This document shows positions 36,980-44,688 of a stretch of 64,000 nucleotides of DNA, piece by piece. A program made the position numbers and the translations under genes. The notes beneath the pieces are model-generated. The model did not search any database. It was given only the letters and a program-made list of their open reading frames with translations, and was not told the DNA's origin. The DNA comes from Vibrio diabolicus (GTDB taxonomy: Bacteria > Pseudomonadota > Gammaproteobacteria > Enterobacterales > Vibrionaceae), in the NCBI GenBank assembly GCA_001048675.1, contig CCKK01000016.1:1-64000 (forward strand). The letters are read 5' to 3'. How positions within the stretch are numbered: position 1 is the first letter of the stretch; each line of letters begins with the position of its first letter.

Positions 36980-37385
36980 TGCTGATGATACTTTTAGGGC
37001 GTAGAGACTTGCTCAGACTCATCAATTGCTTAATTTGCTTGTCTTTTCTGTGGCGAAATTTCTTTGTCGGACTTTTGCGCCCTTTGACTAGCCTATACTC
37101 TTCGGCGATTCTCGCCGCCGCTTCGCGGTCGTGTTCCGAGAGGTAATTTACAGATTTATAGAAGTCAGTTCGCTCTTGAAGATCTCGCTCACGCTTAGAC
37201 TTTCGATTGGGAACGCGGTCATATATCGCTATTTTTTTGACCATTCCGCTATCCAGAAGCGCTTGTTCTTGGTCTGAGTAAATTTTGGAACCTAAAAAAC
37301 CAGCATTATAGCTGGCGTCATTATTTTTGATTCGGTCTAGGGGCATCACTGCTCCGCCGATATAGAGAAGGTCAGACTGGTTCAT
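36876..37385 (-). CDS. Early phage protein before rep, unknown
   Basis: A 169-residue basic, hydrophilic protein (RVPNRKSKRERDLQERTDFYKSVNYLSEHDREAAARIAEEYRLVKGRK). It overlaps the 5' end of the rep frame by about 100 bp if the longest rep start is used. No known domain; the basic helical composition suggests nucleic-acid binding or a Rep accessory role, which is inference only. Confidence 0.65.
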   Translation of the reverse strand: MNQSDLLYIGGAVMPLDRIKNNDASYNAGFLGSKIYSDQEQALLDSGMVKKIAIYDRVPNRKSKRERDLQERTDFYKSVNYLSEHDREAAARIAEEYRLVKGRKSPTKKFRHRKDKQIKQLMSLSKSLRPKSIISNADANFSHDALYETNERSKPAILNQNGKRGQGET

Positions 37386-37439
37386 AATCTATCCGTAGTT
37401 TATCTTTACCTGCAGAGAAAACGGTAAGCTTTGGGTGCC

Positions 37440-37667
37440 TCATACCGACTCCAGTTCCTGAGTCGTCACTAGCATGAAACCACCCTTCATGTTGCCTTTA
37501 CTCAATACACCTTTACTTAGATGAGTACAATTAAGGGAAACACACGCTTGTTCGATGGCTTGGTCTAGTGAGTCGAAATCACCAACTATTACATTGGCAA
37601 CTTCTTGAGTTTCTTCATGGCGTATAACACCACCAGCTGGACAAAGCATTATTGCGGCATATTGCAT
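37440..37667 (-). CDS. Small early phage protein, unknown
   Basis: A 75-residue soluble protein (MQYAAIMLCPAGGVIRHEETQEVANVIVGDFDSLD..). It overlaps the end of the gene upstream by 19 bp, so it belongs to the leftward early operon. No domain recognised. Confidence 0.55.
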   Translation of the reverse strand: MQYAAIMLCPAGGVIRHEETQEVANVIVGDFDSLDQAIEQACVSLNCTHLSKGVLSKGNMKGGFMLVTTQELESV

Positions 37668-37951
37668 AAGACAGGCTCCAGTTCTTTCTCATCGCGACGA
37701 ACGGCAACGCGTTCAATCAGGTAATCTTCAATGTTCAGTAGTTCTTCAAGCGCACGCTCTTTATCAATCAACACAACGTTGTGAGCGTGATTCGTTGTGT
37801 TTTCGTCGAACACAATCACGTTGAGAAGGCTCATTTTTGATGAGTACTCGATACGAATACTGATGACGTCTGAGCTATCCAACGCCAAAGCGAACAGACT
37901 ATTGATGGTTGTTTGGATAGCGAGTTTGTTTGCAACTTCATTTAGATTCAT
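37649..37951 (-). CDS. Small early phage protein, unknown
   Basis: A 100-residue acidic protein (MNLNEVANKLAIQTTINSLF..EEYSSKMSLLNVIVF-type start, ending VRRDEKELEPVLCNMPQ). A good AGGAG site precedes it. It begins just after a leftward terminator, so it may have its own promoter or depend on readthrough. No domain recognised. Confidence 0.58.
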   Translation of the reverse strand: MNLNEVANKLAIQTTINSLFALALDSSDVISIRIEYSSKMSLLNVIVFDENTTNHAHNVVLIDKERALEELLNIEDYLIERVAVRRDEKELEPVLCNMPQ

Positions 37952-37974
37952 CTTTTATGCTCCTACGCTAAGAC

Positions 37975-38000
37975 GAAAAAAGCCCCCTGTTACAGGGGCA
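37975..38000 (-). terminator. Leftward terminator in the early region
   Basis: On the minus strand GCCCCTGTAACAGGGGGC is followed by six T. It lies directly after the stop of the 111-aa early gene and could limit early transcription until antitermination or readthrough. Confidence 0.8.
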
Positions 38001-38013
38001 AAGGCTTGGAGAA

Positions 38014-38349
38014 TTAATGCGTACTACTGAGTTGGTAATGCTTGAGGCGTCGAACATCACCAAGATTGCGATCGAACAACGTCGCGATTTCTTTAATCTG
38101 TTGCATGCCGTTACGGATTTTTTGAAGCTCCAAATCATTAAAGCTTTCAAACTCTCGCACATGCTCCGATGCTTTCAGATCACCGGCGACTAAAACCATA
38201 CCGCGAAAACGTGGTGGCATAGCGTCCCACAATTTTTTCAACTTGCCGCGTGTAGCGGAACCGTTGAACAAGGCTTTACAAGCGGCAATGCTCTCGCTGG
38301 CGTGGGGGATTTGCTTTTGTTGTTCTTGTTGAATAGCTAGCTGACTCAT
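38014..38349 (-). CDS. Early phage protein, unknown
   Basis: A 111-residue protein with the sequence TRGKLKKLWDAMPPRFRGMVLVAGDLKASEHVREF, of a type often found after cII in Vibrio P2-like phages. A strong GGAGAA site precedes it, and the gap to the cII stop is 9 bp. It is followed by a strong terminator. Function unknown. Confidence 0.6.
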   Translation of the reverse strand: MSQLAIQQEQQKQIPHASESIAACKALFNGSATRGKLKKLWDAMPPRFRGMVLVAGDLKASEHVREFESFNDLELQKIRNGMQQIKEIATLFDRNLGDVRRLKHYQLSSTH

Positions 38350-38358
38350 TGGTTCTCC

Positions 38359-38898
38359 TTAGGCTAAGCCTGGAAGTGGCGCACCGTTGGCTAGGAAATC
38401 TGTGCCCATTTGCATGAGTGGCTGAAAGCCGGTGGTGCGGTTTTCTAAATCGTTGACGAACAAAACCAAGTTACCGATGGCCGCTTGAACCTTGGCAATG
38501 GTTTTGCGCTTTTGACTGCGAGGTAAACGGTCTGCACTGCACATGTGCATTGCATCGCTAGACAGCTCACCTGAATATTGGTTGTTAATTAACGTGCGCT
38601 CTAAAAGGTTCTTATCTTCCCCGTCTTGAGGTAACTGAACCGTCACGACACCTAGGTCAGCAAAGAGTGTGTTCACAATGGTGTAATCGCCGGATTCTTT
38701 ACTCAGCAATGCCAAATCCACTGGATCCAGTTTGTGAGGCTGTTCTGGGTTGAGCTTGTTACGCAGCATTCTCCCAGTTAGGCCGATGCGTGGAGCCAGA
38801 TTTTCCATATTATGATTGATAGCGAAGTCGCAGCATGCAGCGTTAAAAGATTGCTGTTTGCGTTCGCGGAATCCGCACATAGCGATATTTGCGTCCAT
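38359..38898 (-). CDS. Phage regulatory protein CII
   Basis: A 179-residue regulator of the 186/CP76 CII type: ACCDFAINHNMENLAPRIGLTGRMLRNKLNPEQPHKLDPVDLALLSKES contains the helix-turn-helix. In 186, CII activates the promoter that establishes lysogeny by making CI. The ATG at 38898 (MDANIAMCGF) is preferred to the start of the open frame at 38961, but its ribosome site is weak. Confidence 0.8.
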   Translation of the reverse strand: MDANIAMCGFRERKQQSFNAACCDFAINHNMENLAPRIGLTGRMLRNKLNPEQPHKLDPVDLALLSKESGDYTIVNTLFADLGVVTVQLPQDGEDKNLLERTLINNQYSGELSSDAMHMCSADRLPRSQKRKTIAKVQAAIGNLVLFVNDLENRTTGFQPLMQMGTDFLANGAPLPGLA

Positions 38899-39008
38899 GA
38901 TCCACACTCTTACATGAAAGGCGGTACGAGAATGACAACCAACGAGAACACATTTAGCCACATTGGGCAGTGCGTTTTAGTTGGAATAAGAGAGGAAAAG
39001 CCCATGAC

Positions 39009-39221
39009 TTACCCAAGCGCAGCAATGGCTTCACGTGCCGCCATTTCGTGCATAGCAACCATGTTAATCAATGGCTTATCGCGGCGTTTGTCTTTTGGTT
39101 TGATGATAACGCGACCTTCAGTCACGTATTGCTTGATGGTGCCCATAGGTAAACCAGTAAGACGGGAGTATTCTTCGTAAGTCACATATGGACTTAGTGG
39201 AGGTATCTTGTACGTTAACAT
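39009..39221 (-). CDS. Cox/Apl-type excisionase and early regulator
   Basis: A 70-residue winged-helix protein (VTYEEYSRLTGLPMGTIKQYVTEGRVIIKPKDKRRDKPLINMVAMHEMAARE), the P2 Cox pattern. Cox proteins direct excision with integrase and repress the cI promoter. The start at 39221 (MLTYKIPPLSP) has AAGG 9 bp upstream; the open frame continues to 39284 through the operator region. It is divergent from cI across 95 bp. Confidence 0.88.
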   Translation of the reverse strand: MLTYKIPPLSPYVTYEEYSRLTGLPMGTIKQYVTEGRVIIKPKDKRRDKPLINMVAMHEMAAREAIAALG

Positions 39222-39283
39222 GGTGATATCCTTGTACTTATGTCTATCTTCTTCGGTTGTCTCTTGCTTTGGTCGGCGTGACA

Positions 39284-39352
39284 ATCAACTTTCGAGTACA
39301 ATATTGATCAACTTATATGGATAGTCAACAAAAAATATCAATTTTCGAGTAC
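39284..39352. promoter_or_regulatory. Lysis-lysogeny operator repeats
   Basis: Direct repeats ATCAACTTTCGAGTAC (39284-39299) and ATCAATTTTCGAGTAC (39337-39352) are 53 bp (about five helical turns) apart, with a third octamer ATCAACTT at 39307-39314. They flank the cI start codon in the cox-cI divergent region, as expected for CI or Cox binding sites. Confidence 0.6.
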
Positions 39353-39985
39353 CTAAAAGGTGAAGACTTTACTCAAACCTTGAAGGATTCTCTAGGGTTA
39401 TCGACATTTGCAGAGTTAGCAGACGTAACGAATGTAAGTCGACAAACAATTAGCACATGGAATGCGCACAATAGGAACTCTCACGAGTTAGTTGTACGTA
39501 TTCATTTGAGGACAGGAATCCCTGTTCACGAGCTAATTCTTCCAAAAGATTACCCTCTGACGGATCTACACCACTCTTTTTGGGGGAATAAAAAAGCGCC
39601 GGAAGCTGAGGTGACTTCATCTAGTCCAGAGTTACAGAACCCTCAGTTAGCTATCGTCGCAATTAAAAGTTTCTGCCTCACGAACGGCCAGCTTGTGCCA
39701 ACTGGAGAGATTCCATACGCACAACGCATGTTCAACTCTTGGGATTTAGAAGCCAGCAACACCATTGAAATCGAGACAAACGATGGCCGCTTTCTGGTAG
39801 ATAAAAAACAGAACGATGCAGTGAGTGGCGAGTATTTGATTGATATGAATGGGCGTCTGTCCATCAACCACATTCAACGATTACCACATAAACTAGCAGT
39901 CGTGTTTGGCAACTCGACGGTTGAAGTATCAGAAGAAGATATAAAAGTGATTGGCCGCGTGGCGGTGACGTTAAGAACGGAATAA
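39317..39985 (+). CDS. 186-type CI repressor
   Basis: A 222-residue repressor that maintains lysogeny. The N-terminus holds a helix-turn-helix (FAELADVTNVSRQTISTWNAHNR). The C-terminal ~80 residues (GRFLVDKKQNDAVSGEYLIDMNG.., ending DIKVIGRVAVTLR) line up well with the oligomerisation domain of coliphage 186 CI. A Ser nucleophile motif and the Lys of LexA-type proteases are not visible (HIQRLP instead of a VKRL-type segment), so RecA-stimulated cleavage is unlikely. The start codon lies between operator repeats and has no clear ribosome site, hinting at a short leader. Confidence 0.88.
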   Translation: MDSQQKISIFEYLKGEDFTQTLKDSLGLSTFAELADVTNVSRQTISTWNAHNRNSHELVVRIHLRTGIPVHELILPKDYPLTDLHHSFWGNKKAPEAEVTSSSPELQNPQLAIVAIKSFCLTNGQLVPTGEIPYAQRMFNSWDLEASNTIEIETNDGRFLVDKKQNDAVSGEYLIDMNGRLSINHIQRLPHKLAVVFGNSTVEVSEEDIKVIGRVAVTLRTE

Positions 39986-40011
39986 TTATTAAATTGGCTA
40001 GGTAGAAATAA

Positions 40012-40461
40012 ATGGCTCAAGAAAAAAATCCACCATCAAAACTAACCAAGTGGTTTTGTTACACTGTTATCATTGGCTTAATTCCGATTATTCTACGTAT
40101 GTTTGCGAGCTGGATAATCGAAGGTGTTAACAACTTCTCAGCAGCAGATTTCATTGCATTTGGATTTGTTTTACATATCTCTATTATAAATGAACTTGAA
40201 CACATTACAGGCGATGATAACTGGAAGTCTGTTGGAAACATCTTTTCTATCGGTGGCATAGTACTTTGCTCTGGTTTGATGTTTGCGCTCCTTGTCGTAG
40301 AGTCTGGGTATAATAAGATCAACGTCGAAGCTTTAACTAACTCATCTATGGCGCTTGCTATTTGTTCGTTTATAATCTGTTGGATCATTTTTTATAGACT
40401 AAACAAGAAAGCAGTAGTCACAGCGCCAACCAGTGCAAATAAGAGTGGAGCCACAGCATGA
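40012..40461 (+). CDS. Four-helix membrane protein in the cI-int cargo block
   Basis: A 149-residue protein with about four membrane segments (TVIIGLIPIILRMFASWII; AADFIAFGFVLHISII; IFSIGGIVLCSGLMFALLVV; SMALAICSFIICWIIFY). No family recognised. It starts 26 bp after the cI stop and is coupled by ATGA overlap to a second small membrane protein. The block probably forms an operon with the DUF6414-like gene. A membrane effector or sensor in phage defence is plausible from context only. Confidence 0.7.
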   Translation: MAQEKNPPSKLTKWFCYTVIIGLIPIILRMFASWIIEGVNNFSAADFIAFGFVLHISIINELEHITGDDNWKSVGNIFSIGGIVLCSGLMFALLVVESGYNKINVEALTNSSMALAICSFIICWIIFYRLNKKAVVTAPTSANKSGATA

Positions 40462-40640
40462 TTAGCTTAGTTATATACGGAATTACAATTCTCGCCATCA
40501 TAGCTACCGCGATATTTTCTATCTGGACATACGTTGATACTAATCGTAAGTACTCTATGGAAGACTTCACTGAATCAAGAAAAATAAAAAACTTAGAAGC
40601 TGAAAATCGCTTTAAAGACAAAACTAGGTTAGGAAAATGA
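40458..40640 (+). CDS. 60-aa single-span membrane protein
   Basis: A short protein with one membrane helix (SLVIYGITILAIIATAIFSIW) and a charged cytoplasmic tail (DFTESRKIKNLEAENRFKDK). It overlaps the genes on both sides by 4 bp (ATGA), so translation is coupled in a three-gene unit. Unknown function. Confidence 0.68.
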   Translation: MISLVIYGITILAIIATAIFSIWTYVDTNRKYSMEDFTESRKIKNLEAENRFKDKTRLGK

Positions 40641-41552
40641 TCAAAAATTTCATCTATTTAGACGAACAAAAGCTATACTCTTTTTCATCTCAACTTTTTG
40701 AAGGCGTGACAGAGTACTTTTTAAATCAACACGCTTATGAACATGAAGAACAAGAAACTCAAAAAGGAACTATTGCTTCTGGTCGAGCGATTGCAGATGC
40801 CGTAAAAGAAGCATCTAGCTCAACTTCAAAGAAGTTTCTACATGACTACTCTTTCAATCTGTTCGAGTCTGAGTTAACAAAAAATGAATTATTGCTAGAC
40901 ATTAACGATGAAAGTGTTACTCATGAGCAAATCTGCAATTCAGGTAAATCTTTTATTCGAATTCGTTCTAAGGGCAAGTTTGTTGATACCAAAGAGATTC
41001 AAGAGCTATTTAGGCATTTCAATGAGATTGGACGTGCAATTGCTTCTGCTCAGCTTACGCCAGACTTCCAACTGTTAGAAAAGTTGAAAAACGACAAAAA
41101 AAGTAATAAGCAAGCAAATGAACTTCAGCGTCGACTAGAGCAACAAGTAAGACAAATAATATCTGAATCTGAATTGGCACTTCCCAAGACTGTGCTTGAT
41201 GGCCTTGACACTATGATTGAACAATTTGGCGATGAACTTGTACGCTTTCAACAAACCGTCGGAGAAGTAGAGTTTTCTACTTGTATGTCTCCTGATAGCT
41301 TTAGGGACCCAATCAAGGCGATCTGTAAAAAATAACGCAAGAAAAACCGCTAAAGAGTTTGTTGTTTTGGGTACTATTTGTCATTCTCATGATACTCAAG
41401 AAGTAGATATCCAAGGAGCATCGGACAGCGATAGCCTTCAGAAGCACCTAATCGGATTAACTGAAAACTTATACGACCTAGAACAAATGTACGCCTCCAA
41501 AGACGAAAATGAAATAATCATTGAGCCTATAGCAGTTTACACTGAACTCTAA
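40637..41552 (+). pseudogene. DUF6414-like protein, interrupted by a frameshift
   Basis: The first 232 residues (MIKNFIYLDEQKLYSFSSQLFEGVTEYFLN..) match my memory of DUF6414, a family often found near defence genes. The frame stops at 41333-41335 right after a six-A run (41327-41332). Removing one A continues the protein as NNARKTAKEFVVLGTICH.. to 41552, giving about 304 residues, the usual family length. So this is one gene with a +1 base in a homopolymer, either a sequencing error or a real mutation. The middle (about residues 150-200) is a coiled coil. The gene is coupled to the two membrane proteins upstream. Confidence 0.72.
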
Positions 41553-41570
41553 CACTTACTTAAAAAATAA

Positions 41571-41597
41571 AAAAGCGTATTAACTTACGCTTTTTTT
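41571..41597 (+). terminator. Terminator between the DUF6414-like gene and the KAP gene
   Basis: Arms AAAAGCGTA / TACGCTTTT followed by T7. It separates the KAP gene as its own transcription unit or attenuates it. Confidence 0.85.
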
Positions 41598-41649
41598 ATA
41601 TACAAAGTTGCATTAAACAATAATTAAAAATAGGCACTTGGGGAAAGTT

Positions 41650-43056
41650 ATGTGTTTAGTTATACCTAAAGAAGAAACATTCGAAAAGTATGAGCTGATT
41701 GATAGAAAGCCATTTGCTGATTATCTTACCACTTTCCTGAATACCAAAGCTGAAGAAGGTTATGTAATTAACCTTAACGCTGAATGGGGAGCAGGTAAAA
41801 CGACTTTCTTACAATGCTGGTATAATGAACTCTCCAAAAAGCACCCAACAATTTATTTTGATGCTTGGCGTTCGGATTTTTCCAAAGACGCGATGTTGGC
41901 TTTGATTGATTGTTTTCATGCCCAGTTAGCTAACCCAATAGCTGGTAATGAAGAGCTAATAAAGTCGTTATTTGATAAAGGTAGCTATTTTATTCGAAAG
42001 TCCGTTCCTTCCCTCCTCGTTGGGTACTTGAAACACAAAACAGGAACTCCTGAAGATGAGTCCCTAATCGAAGATATTAATAAGCAGTTTGGTATAGAAA
42101 TCGCTGAGAAAGAGTGTGGCGACGCATTAAAAGACATCTTAAAAGATATTCTAGAACAACGACAAAGAGTTGAAGGAATCGAAGCCTTCCAAAAAGTACT
42201 TATAAAACTGGCGAAAGCTTTCGTAGATACATACAAAAAAGATCCAAACCCAAAACAGTATCCTGTCTACGTGCTTATAGATGAACTCGATCGCTGTAGA
42301 CCAAGCTACGCCATCGAGATAATCGAGAGTGTTAAGCATTTCTTTAACACAAAAAACTTCGTCTTTGTCATCGCTACTGATACTGAACAGCTCCAGCATT
42401 CTGTCAAAGCGGTTTACGGTGAAGGCTTCGATGCTTACTCATACCTAAGCCGATTTTTTCACAAGACAGTAACCCTGCCTGCACCAAGTATGGAAGATTA
42501 CTTGGTCTCTCGGCTGTTGCCAATCGTCAAGTTTGAGTTTGATGCACTTTTCTTACTTGATTTCCTTGTTGGAATTTTCGAGTGGCATAATATGACATCA
42601 CTTCGTGAAGTCGAAAAAGTGATACAAGATATCGAAGTCGCTAAATCGACGGCGAGCAAGAGCTTCAAAGTCATACCATTAGTGTTGATTTCCGTATTGA
42701 AAAGACTTCACCCGATAGAATTTAAGAATTTTGTAAAAAGCGGTGTAATCCCATACTCTGTAAACCCTGGCGCATCTCGAAGCAAGCAACATTTATCTTC
42801 GAATACAAATATCGATGCTATAAGTTTTAACTTAAATACATCCGCACAATTTGAGACTATCTTGTACCATATTATGCGCTCACCTAACGAACACAACAGC
42901 ACGTTAAGTATCGGTAGTTTCAATGGAGTTCCCAACCTTCAAATTAATCAAGCAATCTACACCATTTGCAATGCATACAAAGTAAACCCAGGAAAAACCT
43001 TGGCTAGTAAGGTGGACTATATTCGAATACTGAATTTGGCTGGACATTTTGATTAA
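41650..43056 (+). CDS. KAP-family P-loop NTPase
   Basis: A 468-residue NTPase. Walker A is LNAEWGAGKTTF near residues 40-51; the KAP signature FDAWRSDFSKDAMLALIDCF follows; Walker B is YVLIDELDRCRPSYAIEIIE, the typical DELDRC form; and FVFVIATDTEQLQHSVKAVYGEGFDAYSYLSRFF is the sensor region. Unlike many KAP proteins, no membrane helices are inserted in the P-loop domain. KAP NTPases (such as F-plasmid PifA) act in phage exclusion. The ATG at 41650 is chosen because GGGGAAA lies just before it; a TTG at 41638 is also possible. Candidate superinfection-exclusion or anti-phage gene of the prophage. Confidence 0.85.
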   Translation: MCLVIPKEETFEKYELIDRKPFADYLTTFLNTKAEEGYVINLNAEWGAGKTTFLQCWYNELSKKHPTIYFDAWRSDFSKDAMLALIDCFHAQLANPIAGNEELIKSLFDKGSYFIRKSVPSLLVGYLKHKTGTPEDESLIEDINKQFGIEIAEKECGDALKDILKDILEQRQRVEGIEAFQKVLIKLAKAFVDTYKKDPNPKQYPVYVLIDELDRCRPSYAIEIIESVKHFFNTKNFVFVIATDTEQLQHSVKAVYGEGFDAYSYLSRFFHKTVTLPAPSMEDYLVSRLLPIVKFEFDALFLLDFLVGIFEWHNMTSLREVEKVIQDIEVAKSTASKSFKVIPLVLISVLKRLHPIEFKNFVKSGVIPYSVNPGASRSKQHLSSNTNIDAISFNLNTSAQFETILYHIMRSPNEHNSTLSIGSFNGVPNLQINQAIYTICNAYKVNPGKTLASKVDYIRILNLAGHFD

Positions 43057-43080
43057 AAAAAAAGCCCCTGATTAGGGGCC
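43053..43080 (-). terminator. Leftward terminator after the KAP gene
   Basis: Stem GCCCCT / AGGGGC. On the minus strand it is followed by nine T; on the plus strand only weakly T-rich DNA follows. It therefore seems built mainly to stop leftward transcription, although no intact leftward gene lies to its right. Confidence 0.75.
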
Positions 43081-43529
43081 AATTTATTAAAAACGGAGTG
43101 ATACTTCGACCTACGAACTTCTCACGATAAGAGCCACCAAATTTTTCCACCACATTGTGGTTTCGGTCAGAAGCACAACCATCAAAGTATCTTCAGTTAA
43201 GCTTCACAGCATGCTTGAGCAACTCATTCAATCCACCATAATGTTTCATAAACGTTGCCTTCCAAGCTATCACTAAATCCGGACGACCAATTAATCACAA
43301 ATTGGCTCATCCTTATCGGTTTATTGGCACTGGATTAGTACCATCGTAGGATTAAGGGTGTATATAAAGTCGGCCATAAAGTTCCTCCTTAACACAACCC
43401 AAGAGCCAAAACTACACTAGCCTAAGACATTTTGTTTGTAAACTTTTCTATTGCCTGCTTTAAATCGACTTTCTTCATTCTTGTTCGTTCCCTACCAACT
43501 TAAACATTGAGAAATTCCCCCGACACAGA
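43081..43529. other. Non-coding gap with remains of a leftward gene
   Basis: About 450 bp before int. On the minus strand a consensus ribosome site (AAGGAGG, 43390-43384) is followed by ATG at 43377, but the frame closes after 18 codons. Protein-like stretches continue in the other two frames (MSQFVINWSSGFSDSLEGN; DLVIAWKATFMKHYGG). Near-inverted segments (about 43102-43111 and 43184-43193) and the dyad ACCACATTGTGGT suggest folded RNA or a repeat element. Confidence 0.45.
43321..43377 (-). pseudogene. Start of a decayed leftward gene (18 codons)
   Basis: ATG at 43377 with a perfect AAGGAGG site seven bases upstream encodes MADFIYTLNPTMVLIQCQ and stops. The strong start signal with no gene behind it, and protein-like text in the other frames towards a leftward terminator at 43053, suggest a frameshifted remnant or a cassette-type element. 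Confidence 0.35.
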
Positions 43530-43549
43530 TACTGTACATAAAAACAGTA
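43530..43549. promoter_or_regulatory. LexA (SOS) box before integrase
   Basis: TACTGTACATAAAAACAGTA has the full outer consensus TACTG..CAGTA and the CTGT-N8-ACAG frame, 13 bp before the int ATG. It should repress int until DNA damage. Confidence 0.85.
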
Positions 43550-43562
43550 ATGCTATTCCATT

Positions 43563-44609
43563 ATGTCTATCCGAAACACTAAAGACGGCAGTAAAAAACC
43601 TTGGCTTTGTGAGTGCTATCCACAAGGCCGAACTGGTAAACGCGTTCGTAAACGCTTTGCAACTAAAGGCGAAGCTACAGCTTTCGAACTTCACTTAATG
43701 AAAGAGGTAGACGACAAGCCTTGGCTAGGTTCTAAACCTGATCACCGTCGATTATCTGATTTAGTCGAACTATGGTTTAAGCTACATGGTAAGAACCTCA
43801 AGTCTGGTGATCATACTCGTCTGCGTTTAGAAAGCATGGTTTTCGACTTAGACAACCCTATAGCTTCACACCTTAACGCGAAACAACTCGCCACATATCG
43901 CTCTAGTCGTTCCAATAAAGGCAGAGGACAGGAGCATAAAGAGCTTTCCATCGCTTCGAATAATGTGGACTTTGGGTTGCTAAAAGCGATGTTCAATAAG
44001 TTAATAAAGCTTGGTGAATGGAAACTACCGAATCCGGTTGGCGGTATAGAGGCAATAAAAAAGCCAGAGTCCGAACTTGCGTTCCTGACCGAACAAGAGA
44101 TTCATCACCTTTTTGAAGTAGCTCAACAAAGCCCGGTTGGTGATGAGCTAACGAAGATATATAAAGTTTGCCTGGCGACTGGTGCGCGAATCAGAGAAGC
44201 GATTTATCTGAAAGGCACTAACCTGACGAAATACCGCATTACCTACAACAACACCAAAGGCAAACGAAATAGAACGGTACCGATTTCTGAAGAGTTGTAT
44301 AGCCAAATCTATAAGCCAACCAATGACCGTCTTTTCACTTGCGGTTACGGCGTAGCTTACAAATGGCTTACCAAAGCCCTTCCCCACTTACCAGAAGGAC
44401 AAGCGACTCACGTCTTACGTCATACCTTTGCGAGCCACTTTATGACCAATGGCGGCAACATTCTTGTATTAAAGGAAATCCTCGGCCATCAGCATATCGA
44501 TCACACGATGATTTACGCACACTTTTCACCAAACCATTTGAGCGACGCAGTGAGGTTTAATCCGCTTTGCACTCTTAATTTATGCACTCCGCCACAAGCT
44601 AAGCACTGA
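43563..44609 (+). CDS. int: Tyrosine-type phage integrase
   Basis: A 348-residue site-specific recombinase of the P2/186 integrase group. The catalytic residues are visible: Arg in TGARIREAIYL, Lys in TKGKRNRTVPI, the HxxR box in HVLRHTFASH, and the final His and Tyr in LGHQHIDHTMIYAHF. The N-terminal arm-binding domain (SKKPWLCECYPQGRTGKRVRKRFATKGEA) has the usual beta-sheet pattern. It lies about 1.1 kb from attR with a LexA box directly upstream and no clear ribosome site. Confidence 0.95.
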   Translation: MSIRNTKDGSKKPWLCECYPQGRTGKRVRKRFATKGEATAFELHLMKEVDDKPWLGSKPDHRRLSDLVELWFKLHGKNLKSGDHTRLRLESMVFDLDNPIASHLNAKQLATYRSSRSNKGRGQEHKELSIASNNVDFGLLKAMFNKLIKLGEWKLPNPVGGIEAIKKPESELAFLTEQEIHHLFEVAQQSPVGDELTKIYKVCLATGARIREAIYLKGTNLTKYRITYNNTKGKRNRTVPISEELYSQIYKPTNDRLFTCGYGVAYKWLTKALPHLPEGQATHVLRHTFASHFMTNGGNILVLKEILGHQHIDHTMIYAHFSPNHLSDAVRFNPLCTLNLCTPPQAKH

Positions 44610-44688
44610 AAAACTCTCTTGAACGACGCTGCTGCTATAATTCCGCGAATAAACTGATACTTACTGATTTTTACCGGACGTCTGGCTA

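Noticed and set aside
35279-37385. Frameshift joining the 169-aa early protein and rep
   Set aside because: Both have separate plausible ends, the Rep motifs are complete, and no homopolymer explains a fusion; ordinary overlap is more likely.
38812-39180. Rightward 122-codon frame across cII and cox
   Set aside because: Antisense to two recognised regulators, with no ribosome site or family resemblance.
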